Shown here: piece after piece, positions 35,651-44,240 of the stretch | Layout: every line of letters starts with the position of its first letter | How positions within the stretch are numbered: the stretch's first letter is position 1 | Assembly (NCBI GenBank): GCA_964580055.1 | Contig: CAZOJI010000023.1 | Coordinates: 7,759-71,758, forward strand | Length of the DNA stretch: 64,000 nt | Direction: 5' to 3' | Origin: JBDGYW01 sp964580055 | Lineage (GTDB): Bacteria; Gemmatimonadota; Gemmatimonadetes; Gemmatimonadales; GWC2-71-9 | Notes under the pieces: model-generated | Databases searched by the model: none | What the model was told of the DNA's origin: nothing | What the model saw: the letters and a program-made list of their open reading frames with translations, nothing else | Made by a program: the position numbers and the translations under genes

Positions 35651-36466
35651 TCAGTTCGCCACGTTCAAGAATGCGATTTGCACCGGCAACTCGAACGTCG
35701 TGTAGTCCGGCTTCCCTTGAGGAATGGCATAACTCTGGGTCACTAGATTCAGTTCGAGCCCCGTCACCCGGGCGAGATTGCCCGGCGGTACGTCTGCCGG
35801 CTGAGGGTTTGCATCCACCAGGAATCTGAATCGCGCGGTTGAGTCGAATGGGGCAACGAGTTCTTCGTAGGCGCCGGCATTGACGCGTCGCCACAGTCCG
35901 ATCCGGCCCGGCAGATCCGTGGAAGCGAAGAACCGGTAGGAAACGGTCTGGTACAGATAGAAGATCTCCCCGGTCGGCACCACACCCTGGGGCTGAAGCG
36001 CGATCAACGTGCCTCCCGGCACCACCTGAATTCTCTCACTTGTGCATGCAGCCAGGTCAGATGACGAGGACACGCTGCTCAGCGCCTGTTGAACGTACGT
36101 TCCTCCCGATCCTCGCCGCATGATTCCATCCGGAACGGCCGATGTGTACATCAGCGAGTCCGCCGGCATCAGCGCGGCGATCCTCTCTGAACCACTGACG
36201 CCGCATGCAATACCGAACACGTAGGGAACTCTGACCGTAACGCTCTCAGGCGCCGCTGAAACAAGACCGCCGTCCGATACCATGCGCAATTCGACGCTGG
36301 TAACGTTCTGCGCGGCGCGTGCGGTTTGACGCGCAGCCATCATCGCGTCCTGCTGGCTCACGAAGCGTGAGTCACTCAGGAGTATACGGACCAGCGCCGT
36401 GGCCAGAATCGCAGCCAAGGTCATGGCGATCAACAGCTCCACCAGAGTGAAACCCCGCGATGTCAT
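35651..36466 (-). CDS. PilW-like type IV minor pilin
   Basis: The product has 271 residues. TSRGFTLVELLIAMTLAAILATALVRI is a type III signal with G^FTLVE cleavage and a hydrophobic helix. The large C-terminal part is beta-rich with two cysteines. ATG overlaps the PilV stop by four bases, and the next gene starts three bases after its stop. PilW-like pilins form the tip initiation complex with PilV, PilX and FimU. Confidence 0.86.
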   Translation of the reverse strand: MTSRGFTLVELLIAMTLAAILATALVRILLSDSRFVSQQDAMMAARQTARAAQNVTSVELRMVSDGGLVSAAPESVTVRVPYVFGIACGVSGSERIAALMPADSLMYTSAVPDGIMRRGSGGTYVQQALSSVSSSSDLAACTSERIQVVPGGTLIALQPQGVVPTGEIFYLYQTVSYRFFASTDLPGRIGLWRRVNAGAYEELVAPFDSTARFRFLVDANPQPADVPPGNLARVTGLELNLVTQSYAIPQGKPDYTTFELPVQIAFLNVAN

Positions 36467-36873
36467 TCGAAACCGAACGGGGATTTAGAGCGGGTTCTGG
36501 TCCGCTCGACGGTTATGGTGTCAGGGGACGGCCTCAGGTTTCCTGTCGGCGAGATCGTGATCCGGGCCAGGCGGTACCTGGGCGTATTTGTCATCAAGAC
36601 TACGCAACGCGTGTACTGTAGCAACCCGGTGGTGAGACTGTCGGTGCATCCGACGGCAGAGGGAATGCTATCCCACGGCAATCCGTGCAGCCAGGAACCG
36701 GCGGACTCGATGGCGGCACTCCGGTACGCCACTCCAGCAGAGGCTCTGGTGTGTCGAGCGACCTGAAACATCAAGGCGCCAAGGGCCAACACGACGACGC
36801 TGAGAATGGTGATGGCAACCACGACCTCAATCAGCGACAGCCCCTTCCGGTTCGAGACAGGCTCACGGCGCAT
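36463..36873 (-). CDS. PilV-like type IV minor pilin
   Basis: The product has 136 residues. RKGLSLIEVVVAITILSVVVLALGAL is the prepilin signal (G^LSLIE) and hydrophobic helix. Two cysteines (GCTDS and TRCVV) may make the pilin disulfide. The gene overlaps the FimT-like gene by 11 bases and the PilW-like gene by four. Confidence 0.86.
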   Translation of the reverse strand: MRREPVSNRKGLSLIEVVVAITILSVVVLALGALMFQVARHTRASAGVAYRSAAIESAGSWLHGLPWDSIPSAVGCTDSLTTGLLQYTRCVVLMTNTPRYRLARITISPTGNLRPSPDTITVERTRTRSKSPFGFE

Positions 36874-37318
36874 TTGTTATCCTCACCTGTCCCGCACGGG
36901 TGATACGCACGTACCGTTGCACCGCGTTCACTCTCACGGTGAAATTCCCTGCGGATCTCACGACACCGTTGGGGAATATCTCCAGCGTCGTGGGATTTGC
37001 CTGTAGTTGATCGACGCGGACGTCGGTATCGTCACCGAGGTATGCTTCGCGGTAAACCGTGGCTGAGGCAGCGTCGCGAATCATATAGCCTCTCAGCGCT
37101 TCGGACGTGATGAAGACCACTGGTCGGCGTTGGCGAGCCGCGATCATCTGTGCGTATTGCAGGTCGGCCGCTATCATCGCGACGGAACGGCGCACGCGGG
37201 CTCGTTCCAGGGTCGGCGCTAACCTGACGATGGCGAAAGCAGCCATGATCGAGGCGACCGACAGGACCATTACCAGTTCGATCAATGTGAAGCCTCGACG
37301 GCCGCGTGAATGGCGCAT
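36863..37318 (-). CDS. FimT/GspH-like minor pilin
   Basis: The product is about 151 residues. GRRGFTLIELVMVLSVASIMAAFAIVRL is the prepilin signal and helix. DLQYAQMIAARQRRPVVF is the typical GspH/FimT middle segment. It starts the minor-pilin operon. FimT proteins can bind DNA in natural transformation, but that is not shown here. ATG 37318 is preferred to GTG 37327. Confidence 0.86.
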   Translation of the reverse strand: MRHSRGRRGFTLIELVMVLSVASIMAAFAIVRLAPTLERARVRRSVAMIAADLQYAQMIAARQRRPVVFITSEALRGYMIRDAASATVYREAYLGDDTDVRVDQLQANPTTLEIFPNGVVRSAGNFTVRVNAVQRYVRITRAGQVRITNAP

Positions 37319-37465
37319 TCGTTCCACTATCCGGATTCGTTGGTTTTACTGATCGGGCCAGCCGACCTAGGCGCCGCAAAAACAGCGCCACATTGTTCCC
37401 GAACCATTGAGGACCAGGAACTGGTTGTCAAGCGGCGCCATCACGTAAACTCGGTCAGCGCGCAT

Positions 37466-38860
37466 TCATGAGCGGCCTGAGCCGCCACTTCTTTCACGGT
37501 TGTCAGCCTTTGCCGGACCGCGAACTGGCAACCGCAGCGTAGCACGGCACCCGGTTCGGTCTCTCCTGTTCTCCAAGTCAATAGTACCACCGTGCGCCTC
37601 GGCTATCTGCAAACACAGCGCCAATCCGATCCCGGATCCCTTGGCCTTGGTTGTGTAGAACGGCACGAAGAGATTCGAGCTGTCCGGGATGCCGTGACCT
37701 TCATCCTCAACATAAATCTCGACAGATTCGTTCTCGAGCCGCCACCCCACCTCCACTCCGCCCCCCTGCTCTTCAGCGGCATCCACCGCGTTGTCTACCA
37801 GGTTTATCAGTAGCTGATCGAGCTGGTCGCCGTCTGCAAGGATGTTCACATCCTCGCCCTCTATCACATTGATGTTCATGCGGGTTTCGAGCGTGGTTAC
37901 TCTCCTGATCCACTGTCCAACATCCACTTCTTTCAACCCAGGGGGAGGCAGCCTTGCGAGGCGAGCGTACGATGCCATGAACCGGCTAAGTGCCTCGGAC
38001 CGCGACGAAATGATGTTCAAACCCTGTTGGAGATCCTCGTAGCTGCCGGAATCGCGTGGCTCACGCTCAGCGATTGTCCGAAGGCTTCCGGCGATTGATT
38101 GGATCGGAGCGAGAGAGTTGTTGATCTCGTGGCTGAGCACGCGTATCAATCGCTTCCACGATTGCCGCTCCTCCTCGCGCAGCAGTCGACTCAAATCGGT
38201 GAGCACGAGCAGTTGGTGGGGTCTTCCGTCTTGTCTGAAAGTGCTGGTGCGCACTTCCCAACGCCCCGAACCGCCCGGAAAAGCGCGCTCCACGATGCGT
38301 GGTGCCTCGCCTTCGAGGCAATCTCCTACGCCGAGTTCCTCAACGGACAAGCCCACTAGACTGAGCGATGACTTGGCAAACAGGCGTTCTCCTCCACGAT
38401 TGACCAGGCGCAGGATCCGTTGGTCATCGAACGCCAGCACGGCGACATCGATTTCTTCCATCACCTTGCGCAGCAGTGCGGTGGCTTCGAGCGCGCCCAG
38501 GCGCTGCTGCCTCAGCGTCTCGCCGAGAGTGTTTGCTTCCCATACCGCCAGACTCAACGAGTCTCTTGCACTACCAATGGCGCGGGCTCTCATGGAATAG
38601 TCGCCCTTGTGCAGCGCGGAGAGCATGTTGGAGAGTGTTTGCAACGATCTCACGACCCTTTCGCGCAGTGCCACCGCAAAACCGATCCAGCCAATTGCTA
38701 TGATGCTCGTGAGAGTCCACTGCAATCTCTCAGGATACTCGCCGGTCCACAGCAGGGCCAATGCGATAGAGCTGCCCGGTAAGCCTGCGAGCAGCGCGAG
38801 CAAGAGGATGAGGAGGTCATACGACAGCCCGCCTCCCCTGGCCCCCTTCGGGTCTGTCAT
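37466..38860 (-). CDS. Sensor histidine kinase (NtrY/PAS-HisKA type)
   Basis: The protein has 464 residues. Two N-terminal helices lack a large periplasmic domain. After a HAMP-like segment (LSALHKGDYSMRARA), a PAS-like domain follows (EEIDVAVLAFDDQRILRLVNRGGERLF), then the H-box VLSHEINNSLAPIQS. N, G1 and G2 boxes read LINLVDNAVDAA, VEDEGHGIPDSS and GSGIGLALCLQIAEAHGG. ATG overlaps the regulator stop by four bases. They form a two-component pair; the signal is unknown and may be cytoplasmic. Confidence 0.92.
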   Translation of the reverse strand: MTDPKGARGGGLSYDLLILLLALLAGLPGSSIALALLWTGEYPERLQWTLTSIIAIGWIGFAVALRERVVRSLQTLSNMLSALHKGDYSMRARAIGSARDSLSLAVWEANTLGETLRQQRLGALEATALLRKVMEEIDVAVLAFDDQRILRLVNRGGERLFAKSSLSLVGLSVEELGVGDCLEGEAPRIVERAFPGGSGRWEVRTSTFRQDGRPHQLLVLTDLSRLLREEERQSWKRLIRVLSHEINNSLAPIQSIAGSLRTIAEREPRDSGSYEDLQQGLNIISSRSEALSRFMASYARLARLPPPGLKEVDVGQWIRRVTTLETRMNINVIEGEDVNILADGDQLDQLLINLVDNAVDAAEEQGGGVEVGWRLENESVEIYVEDEGHGIPDSSNLFVPFYTTKAKGSGIGLALCLQIAEAHGGTIDLENRRDRTGCRATLRLPVRGPAKADNRERSGGSGRS

Positions 38861-40221
38861 AGGTCGTGTCGTTGCAGACGCCTGTATAGTGCGCTACGGC
38901 TGAGACCAAGAGCGTCAGCGGCCTGGCTCACGTTGCCTTCGTGCCTCTGGAGCGCCTTCTGAATCAGGATCTTCTCCACCTCGTCTAGAGTCATTTCTTC
39001 TATCCCGGGGCGACCCTCTGTCGGTGACACTAGACCAAGGTCGTGTGCTCGGACCTGCTCATCAGCCGCGAGCAGCACCGCTCGCTCCACTGCGTGTTTC
39101 AGTTCACGTATGTTGCCCGGCCACGGATGATCCAACAGCGCCTGCGAAGCGTCCTCAGAGAACCCCGCCTTGGGCCTCCTGTAACGCTTGGTTTGGCGCT
39201 CGAGGAAGTGCTGCGCCAGCAAGGGAATATCTTCGCGCCGCTCTCGTAGCGGAGGAAGGTGGATCTCTATGGTGTTCAATCGGTAAAGGAGGTCCTCCCG
39301 GAAACGGCCGGCCGCGACTTCGGCTTGGGGATCCGCGTTGGTTGCGGAGATGGCTCGAATGTCCACCCTCCTCGTCTTGGACGAACCTACTCGCTGCACC
39401 TCGCCGGTTTCGAGTGCTCGCAGCAGGGTGGCCTGCTGCTTCAGCGGAACGTTGGCTATCTCGTCTAGAAACAGAGTGCCTTCGTTGGCGAGCTCGAAAC
39501 GACCGACTCGGTCTGCCTTGGCATCGGTGTAGGCGCCTTTCACGTGACCAAACAGCTCGCTCTCGAACACACCTTCCGGAAGCCCGCCAACATTGACCGC
39601 GACGAGTGGTTTCGAGGAACGGGTCGATGCGGCGTACAGCCAATGGGCGACTACCTCCTTCCCGGTTCCGTGCTCCCCGGTGATCAGGACGTTTGCATCC
39701 GACGGCCCAATACGGTCGATGATCTGGAGGACGGGGCGCATGGCTCTGGACTCAGCGATGAACTCGGGTAGCCCTTCCTTTCGCAGTAAGCGGTTCTCGC
39801 CTTCGAGGTGGTGAGCCTTGCGCAACGCACGCCCGAGTTCCACCTGGATCTTCAGTGTGGCCAAGAGGCGTTGGTTGTCCCAAGGCTTTTCGACGTAGTC
39901 CTTGGCGCCACGACGCATTGCCTCAACGGCGCCATCGACGCTGCCCCATGCGGTCATCACGACGATGGGAAGATGTGCATCCATCGCTTGCAGCCGGCAA
40001 ATGAGGTCCATGCCCTCCAGACCGGAAGTGGTATCTCTGGTGTAGTTCATGTCCATCAATACCGCATCTACGTCCTTGTTCTCCACGACACGCAGAACGC
40101 CTGCGGGAGATGTGGCCGTCTCGATCTGGAAACCCTCTCCTTTCAAGAGCAGGCGGAGTGCCTCCAGCACATCGCTTTGGTCATCTGCAATCAGAATGCG
40201 CCCTGTTGACTCACTCGACAT
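38857..40221 (-). CDS. NtrC-family response regulator with GAYTDA loop
   Basis: The product has 454 residues. The receiver has the phosphoacceptor aspartate in VLMDMNY. The AAA+ domain has GEHGTGKEV (Walker A), GTLFLDEI (Walker B) and arginine-finger region RFREDLLYRLN. The sigma-54-contact GAFTGA loop is GAYTDA here. The C-terminal Fis-type helix-turn-helix reads GNVSQAADALGLSRSALYRRLQ. ATG 40221 has GAGGAC. It sits just before the kinase and just after the ABC ATPase gene, so that efflux module may be a target. Confidence 0.92.
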   Translation of the reverse strand: MSSESTGRILIADDQSDVLEALRLLLKGEGFQIETATSPAGVLRVVENKDVDAVLMDMNYTRDTTSGLEGMDLICRLQAMDAHLPIVVMTAWGSVDGAVEAMRRGAKDYVEKPWDNQRLLATLKIQVELGRALRKAHHLEGENRLLRKEGLPEFIAESRAMRPVLQIIDRIGPSDANVLITGEHGTGKEVVAHWLYAASTRSSKPLVAVNVGGLPEGVFESELFGHVKGAYTDAKADRVGRFELANEGTLFLDEIANVPLKQQATLLRALETGEVQRVGSSKTRRVDIRAISATNADPQAEVAAGRFREDLLYRLNTIEIHLPPLRERREDIPLLAQHFLERQTKRYRRPKAGFSEDASQALLDHPWPGNIRELKHAVERAVLLAADEQVRAHDLGLVSPTEGRPGIEEMTLDEVEKILIQKALQRHEGNVSQAADALGLSRSALYRRLQRHDL

Positions 40222-40237
40222 CTCGTCCTCAGTAAAA

Positions 40238-40903
40238 TCAACCGTCAACTATCCAGCCGTCATGTAGCTGTATAATGCGATTCCCGTACCTGGCATACTC
40301 CTCGTTGTGTGTGACCTGCACTATGGTGGTGCCTTCCTCATTGAGGCTCTTGAGCAAGTCCATGATCATGATTCCCTGAGAGGAGTGAAGACTGCCCGTG
40401 GGTTCGTCTGCGAGGATCAGCTTGGGACTGGATACCATCGCCCGCGCTACTGCCACGAGCTGCTGCTGGCCCCCGGAGAGTTGGGTTGGGTAGAGGTCCT
40501 TCTTGCCAACGATTTGAAACCTATCAAGCATGTCGGCTACGATAGCCTGTCGCTCCGGCCTGCGCACGTTCCTGTAGGAAAGCGGTATGTCGAGATTCTC
40601 GTAGACCGTGAGATTGTCGAGCAGGTGGTACTGCTGAAACACAAACCCTATGTACTGTTTGTGGAGTTCATTTCGTTTTTTTGTCTTGAGTTCGTGTACG
40701 GCGCTGTCGACGAAGTAGTATTCACCGGCCCAAGCTCCATCCAGCATTCCCAGGATTCCAAGTAGCGTCGATTTGCCGGCGCCTGAAGGTCCCATGATTG
40801 TGACGAATTCACCCTGCTGGATATCAATGGTTATTTGGCGGAGCACGAACTGCTTCGCAGCTCCCAGCGGAAAGAACTTTTCCACGTTCCTGAGCGATAT
40901 CAT
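40238..40903 (-). CDS. ABC transporter ATP-binding protein (MacB/LolD type)
   Basis: The product has 221 residues. GPSGAGKST is Walker A, IGFVFQQYHLLDNLTVYENLDIPL the Q-loop, LSGGQQQLVAVARAM the signature motif, LILADEPTGSLHSSQG Walker B with the D-loop aspartate replaced by histidine, and QVTHNEEYA the switch histidine. It lies 335 bases after a second ATPase gene and beside an adaptor gene, but no permease is in the cluster. AAGGA is adjacent to its ATG. Confidence 0.93.
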   Translation of the reverse strand: MISLRNVEKFFPLGAAKQFVLRQITIDIQQGEFVTIMGPSGAGKSTLLGILGMLDGAWAGEYYFVDSAVHELKTKKRNELHKQYIGFVFQQYHLLDNLTVYENLDIPLSYRNVRRPERQAIVADMLDRFQIVGKKDLYPTQLSGGQQQLVAVARAMVSSPKLILADEPTGSLHSSQGIMIMDLLKSLNEEGTTIVQVTHNEEYARYGNRIIQLHDGWIVDG

Positions 40904-41238
40904 TCCTTGAATCCTGTATGTGACGTTACGTGGAATCTTATTGGCGCGTCGCGGTTATGCTACACCTGGACGCAGCCCTCTTGGATGACATGAGGCCCAA
41001 TGCCGGTTCGCCCCTGTCGAGACCAGTCTCAATTCGACCATTCCGGAGCTCATAGCTTAGAGGCGCTGACCCGGATGTCTTTGCCGTCTTGCACAGCCCA
41101 AGTCAGTATTGGACGAACGGCCTTGCCGAACGAACATTCCACATCGTTGGTTTCGCAGCGGTGCGCCGATTGTGCTGAAGCGAGCCGCTGACCCGCAACC
41201 GGCACCAACGGGTCACCAATACAGGGGCTCACCCCGTT
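40904..41238. other. 335-base gap between two ABC ATPase genes
   Basis: No gene can be supported. A 60-codon open frame on the minus strand (41050-41232, starting GTG six bases after the upstream ATPase stop) has moderately coding-like third positions but no ribosome-binding site and no recognised family. A remnant of a permease or a small coupled protein is possible. Confidence 0.5.
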
Positions 41239-41988
41239 CTAGGTCAATTCGAAGCCGCTCTCGTGCAACTTGCTCTCGAGTTCCTTCGCCGCTTCACCCG
41301 ACTCGTCTTCCACTACCCGGCCGTCGAACAGATGTATTGTGCGATCGGCGTGGGCCGCGTAGCGCGGGTCGTGTGTGACCATGCAGATGGTCGCTCCCTC
41401 GCGGTGCAGGTCACGGAGCAGTTCCATCACTGCCTCGCCGTTGGTCGAATCCAGGTTTCCGGTCGGCTCGTCCGCCAGGAGAATGGCCGGATCGCCCGCA
41501 ACCGATCGTGCCACGGCTACGCGCTGCTGTTGACCGCCTGAGAGCTGCGACGGATAGTGTTTCATGCGGTGAGACATGCCGACTCGCTCGAGGGCCTCTT
41601 GAACTCGTTTCTTGCGCTCGGCGGACGGCATGTCACGGTAGGTGAGAGGCAACTCGACATTCTCAAACACCGTCAGATCGCCGATCAGATTGAATGCCTG
41701 AAAAACGAAGCCGATCTGCCGATTCCGGATCCTCGCGCGCTGAGACGCGGAGATGTTGGCCACCGGAGTGCCGGCGAGCGTATAGTTCCCATCGGTGGGC
41801 GTGTCCAACAAACCGAGAATGGACAAGAGAGTCGTCTTGCCGCAACCGGAGGGACCGGCTATGCAAATGTACTCACCTTCGGTGATCTCGAGGTGGATTC
41901 CGGCCAGAGCGTGCGTCTCCACCTCCTCAGTGAAGAACACCTTCTTCACGCCCTCGAGTTTGATCAACGTATCTGTCTGTTCTGCCAT
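41239..41988 (-). CDS. ABC transporter ATP-binding protein (MacB/LolD type)
   Basis: The product has 249 residues. GPSGCGKTT is Walker A, IGFVFQAFNLIGDLTVFENVELPL is the Q-loop segment, LSGGQQQRVAVARSV the signature, ILLADEPTGNLDS Walker B, and MVTHDPRYA the switch histidine. A charged tail follows. GAGGAAA precedes the ATG. It is 38 bases downstream of the adaptor gene, with which it should form an export complex. Confidence 0.95.
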   Translation of the reverse strand: MAEQTDTLIKLEGVKKVFFTEEVETHALAGIHLEITEGEYICIAGPSGCGKTTLLSILGLLDTPTDGNYTLAGTPVANISASQRARIRNRQIGFVFQAFNLIGDLTVFENVELPLTYRDMPSAERKKRVQEALERVGMSHRMKHYPSQLSGGQQQRVAVARSVAGDPAILLADEPTGNLDSTNGEAVMELLRDLHREGATICMVTHDPRYAAHADRTIHLFDGRVVEDESGEAAKELESKLHESGFELT

Positions 41989-42026
41989 GGTCTATTTCCT
42001 CTCGATGCCTGGCTTGAGTACAATAC

Positions 42027-43277
42027 TCATCGAATCCTCACGCGGTCGTACGCATCCCATTGAGACATATCAACGAGGATCACTACGTCTCCCACTCGGA
42101 GACCTTCTACGATTTCGATCGTGTTTACCGAGCTGCGACCCAAACGCACATTCACGCGTTCTGCGTATTTCCCGCCTTCGACCAACTTGAAGAGTCCAAC
42201 GGTGCTGTGAGCCTGCCCGTAGGCGGGACGCCCGACATATAAAACGTTCTCGAGCCGTTCCAGCTCAACGATCCCTTCCACCGCCAGGCCCGGACGGGCG
42301 GATCGCGGCAGCTCTCCCAGGAGCGAGACATCCACCTCTACGACACCGTCTTGAGCTGCCGGGTCGATCCGTATTACGCGCCCCATTATGGTGTCGGTGC
42401 GGGTGTCAACGATCGCATCCTGACCAAGCGCGACGTCTCGGGCTTGCGTCTGCGGAATCCGTAGACGCGCCATGAGTTGGTCCGGCACAACAACTCGGGC
42501 TAGGGTCTGCCCGTTCATCACCCATTGGCCCTCCTCCAGGTCCATCTCCTGAAGAACGCCGTCAATGCCTGCGCGGACCTTCATCGATGCGATCCGCTGC
42601 TCCTGGAACTCCACGATTCCTGTCAGACGTTCAATTTGCTGCTGCTGGACAATGAGCTGCGGTTCCTCGGATTCGCGCATGATTTCGAGGCGCTGCCTCT
42701 CGAGATCCAACCGAGTCTCCAGTTCCTCTTCCTGTTCGAGGACATTCTGCAACTCTACCTCGGACACGTAACCTTCTCCCTTGGTGGACAGCCGACTGAG
42801 AGCCTCGGCGTTCCGCTGTGCCGCCAGGTATTGAGATCGTACCTGCGCAATGAGGCTTTCCTGATTCAATCGTTGAGTCTGCAGACTGGACCTGAGCGTC
42901 AGCAGTTGCTGCTGTGCCGCCGATAGCTGGCGCTGAGATTCCAGCAACTGCAACTGTACATCGGGGTTGCTCAGCTCCACTAATATCGTATTCGCCGTGA
43001 CCTCGGTGCCTGGCTGGATATTTTTGCGCTCGACTCTGCCCTGGACCTGCGCGGGTATCCAACGGATCTGCTCAGGAACGAGGTTTCCGGGTCCGCGCAC
43101 GCGGATCAGCATCAGACCTTGCTCCACAGTATCCATCCAGATAGTGGCACGATCCACGGTCGGCGCCGCCGGTTTGAGGCGCGATAGCCCGATGGTCGTG
43201 ACGACAATCAGGACGAGAGCTATGCCCCAGGGTATGTATTTTTTTCGTCTTGGTGGTGGTTCTCTGGCTATGTCCAC
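42027..43277 (-). CDS. HlyD/MacA-like efflux adaptor
   Basis: The product has 416 residues. One N-terminal helix (YIPWGIALVLIVVTTIGLS) is followed by a lipoyl half (PAQVQGRVERKNIQPGTEVT), a long coiled-coil hairpin at about 105-230 rich in Gln and Arg, then IDGVLQEMDLEEGQWV and a beta-barrel. GTG 43277 has AAGGGAG. It starts the module that includes the two ATPases, but TolC and a permease are missing here. Confidence 0.9.
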   Translation of the reverse strand: MDIAREPPPRRKKYIPWGIALVLIVVTTIGLSRLKPAAPTVDRATIWMDTVEQGLMLIRVRGPGNLVPEQIRWIPAQVQGRVERKNIQPGTEVTANTILVELSNPDVQLQLLESQRQLSAAQQQLLTLRSSLQTQRLNQESLIAQVRSQYLAAQRNAEALSRLSTKGEGYVSEVELQNVLEQEEELETRLDLERQRLEIMRESEEPQLIVQQQQIERLTGIVEFQEQRIASMKVRAGIDGVLQEMDLEEGQWVMNGQTLARVVVPDQLMARLRIPQTQARDVALGQDAIVDTRTDTIMGRVIRIDPAAQDGVVEVDVSLLGELPRSARPGLAVEGIVELERLENVLYVGRPAYGQAHSTVGLFKLVEGGKYAERVNVRLGRSSVNTIEIVEGLRVGDVVILVDMSQWDAYDRVRIR

Positions 43278-43563
43278 GGCCGCAACTCCCTTCTGGCCAT
43301 CCCACAGTTTACTTGACGATCAGTATCACGCATTGGTTTCAAGAGCAACGCACATGCCAATCGCGTGATGGCACGCAAGTAGTTGTACTATAAGGTGTTA
43401 TGGCAATGCGTGTGGGCAACGGCGAAAGGTGGGTGTCCGTTTGTGGGAACCTGCATTCCAGGAGCGAACAGAGGGATTCGGATTGCCCGCGGTCGGGCCA
43501 GACATTTCAAAACTCGGATGGCGTGAGCCAGATGGCCGCGACGGTCACATCGTCCTCAGGTCG

Positions 43564-43938
43564 TCAGGGATGTTCGGAGCCCACGAGGCGATGCAGCGCC
43601 GGCCGCCGCTTTGCGGTCTTCAACGGTGACGGGATTTCCTTGCCCGCTTCTGCATAGCGTGCCCTCTGACGGGCACGGAGCAGGTCGCGGGCTTCATCGG
43701 TGTGCAGCTCGCATCGGCCGGATATCCAGTTTCGTCTGCACTCGCTCGGAGCTTCGCGGCACAAACGCTGCGAGATCCTGTGCACCTCGGTAAGTGACTC
43801 ATGGGAGTGGAGGGCTCTCAAAGATAAGAAAGCTCTACCACACTCGGAACACTGCAGGGGTTCGCCGGCCATGTTTTCATCCCGCGAGGAAGTCAACTGA
43901 GTCGTCTCGGACATCGGTATTGCGTCAGTGCTCTTCAT
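43564..43938 (-). CDS. Small protein with a C2H2 zinc finger
   Basis: The product is about 124 residues. LQCSECGRAFLSLRALHSH ends a C-x2-C-x12-H-x6-H finger, the last histidine lying in LTEVH. Three further cysteines follow (RLC, EC and RC). The C-terminus is basic (RARQRARYAEAGKEI and KTAKRRP). Eukaryote-like C2H2 fingers are rare in bacteria (Ros/MucR and scattered small proteins). The start is uncertain: ATG 43938 has GAAGGG adjacent. A palindromic operator/promoter lies about 130 bases upstream. Confidence 0.6.
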   Translation of the reverse strand: MKSTDAIPMSETTQLTSSRDENMAGEPLQCSECGRAFLSLRALHSHESLTEVHRISQRLCREAPSECRRNWISGRCELHTDEARDLLRARQRARYAEAGKEIPSPLKTAKRRPALHRLVGSEHP

Positions 43939-44066
43939 CCCTTCAACTCGCTTCAAACACTAGATCAAAGTTGGTCGCGGAGGTCGTTTCGGGCTCAATA
44001 CGTTGACGATTGCGTTCTTTCGGTGAAGTGCAACCTCTCTCATTGAATCGCCCACCGTTGCTGGGG

Positions 44067-44099
44067 TGCAATGTAAAGTACTTTGTGTTGCAAAGTCAA
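44067..44099 (-). promoter_or_regulatory. 26-bp imperfect palindrome overlapping a promoter
   Basis: The dyad 44067-44092 has arms TGCAA/TTGCA around AAAGTACTTT, the core being a perfect 10-bp palindrome. On the minus strand TTGACT (44099-44094) and TTACAT (44076-44071) are 17 bases apart, so the dyad covers the -10 and spacer. This is the usual position of a repressor operator. It faces the zinc-finger gene. The 302 bases from 43939 to 44240 contain no gene. Confidence 0.6.
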
Positions 44100-44180
44100 T
44101 CTCCAAGAATGCAAGTGAGCACGATTCCTGGTTCGATTTGGTGGAGACAACGTCGAACGGACGTTCTGCTGGTGCAGAAT

Positions 44181-44218
44181 CGAGGCGCCGCGCTCGTCCC
44201 AACGAACGCGGCGCCTCG
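44181..44218 (-). terminator. Hairpin terminator after ctpA
   Basis: CGAGGCGCCGCG (44181-44192) pairs perfectly with CGCGGCGCCTCG (44207-44218), extended by TCGT/ACGA within the loop. It lies 22 bases after the ctpA stop. No T-run follows, so it may act as a strong hairpin end or mRNA stabiliser. Confidence 0.6.
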
Positions 44219-44240
44219 GTGCACGCAGGGCTGCAGGAGT

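Noticed and set aside
41050..41232. 60-codon open frame between the ABC ATPases
   Set aside because: It starts six bases after the upstream stop without a ribosome-binding site and matches no family that I know; kept only as part of the gap description.
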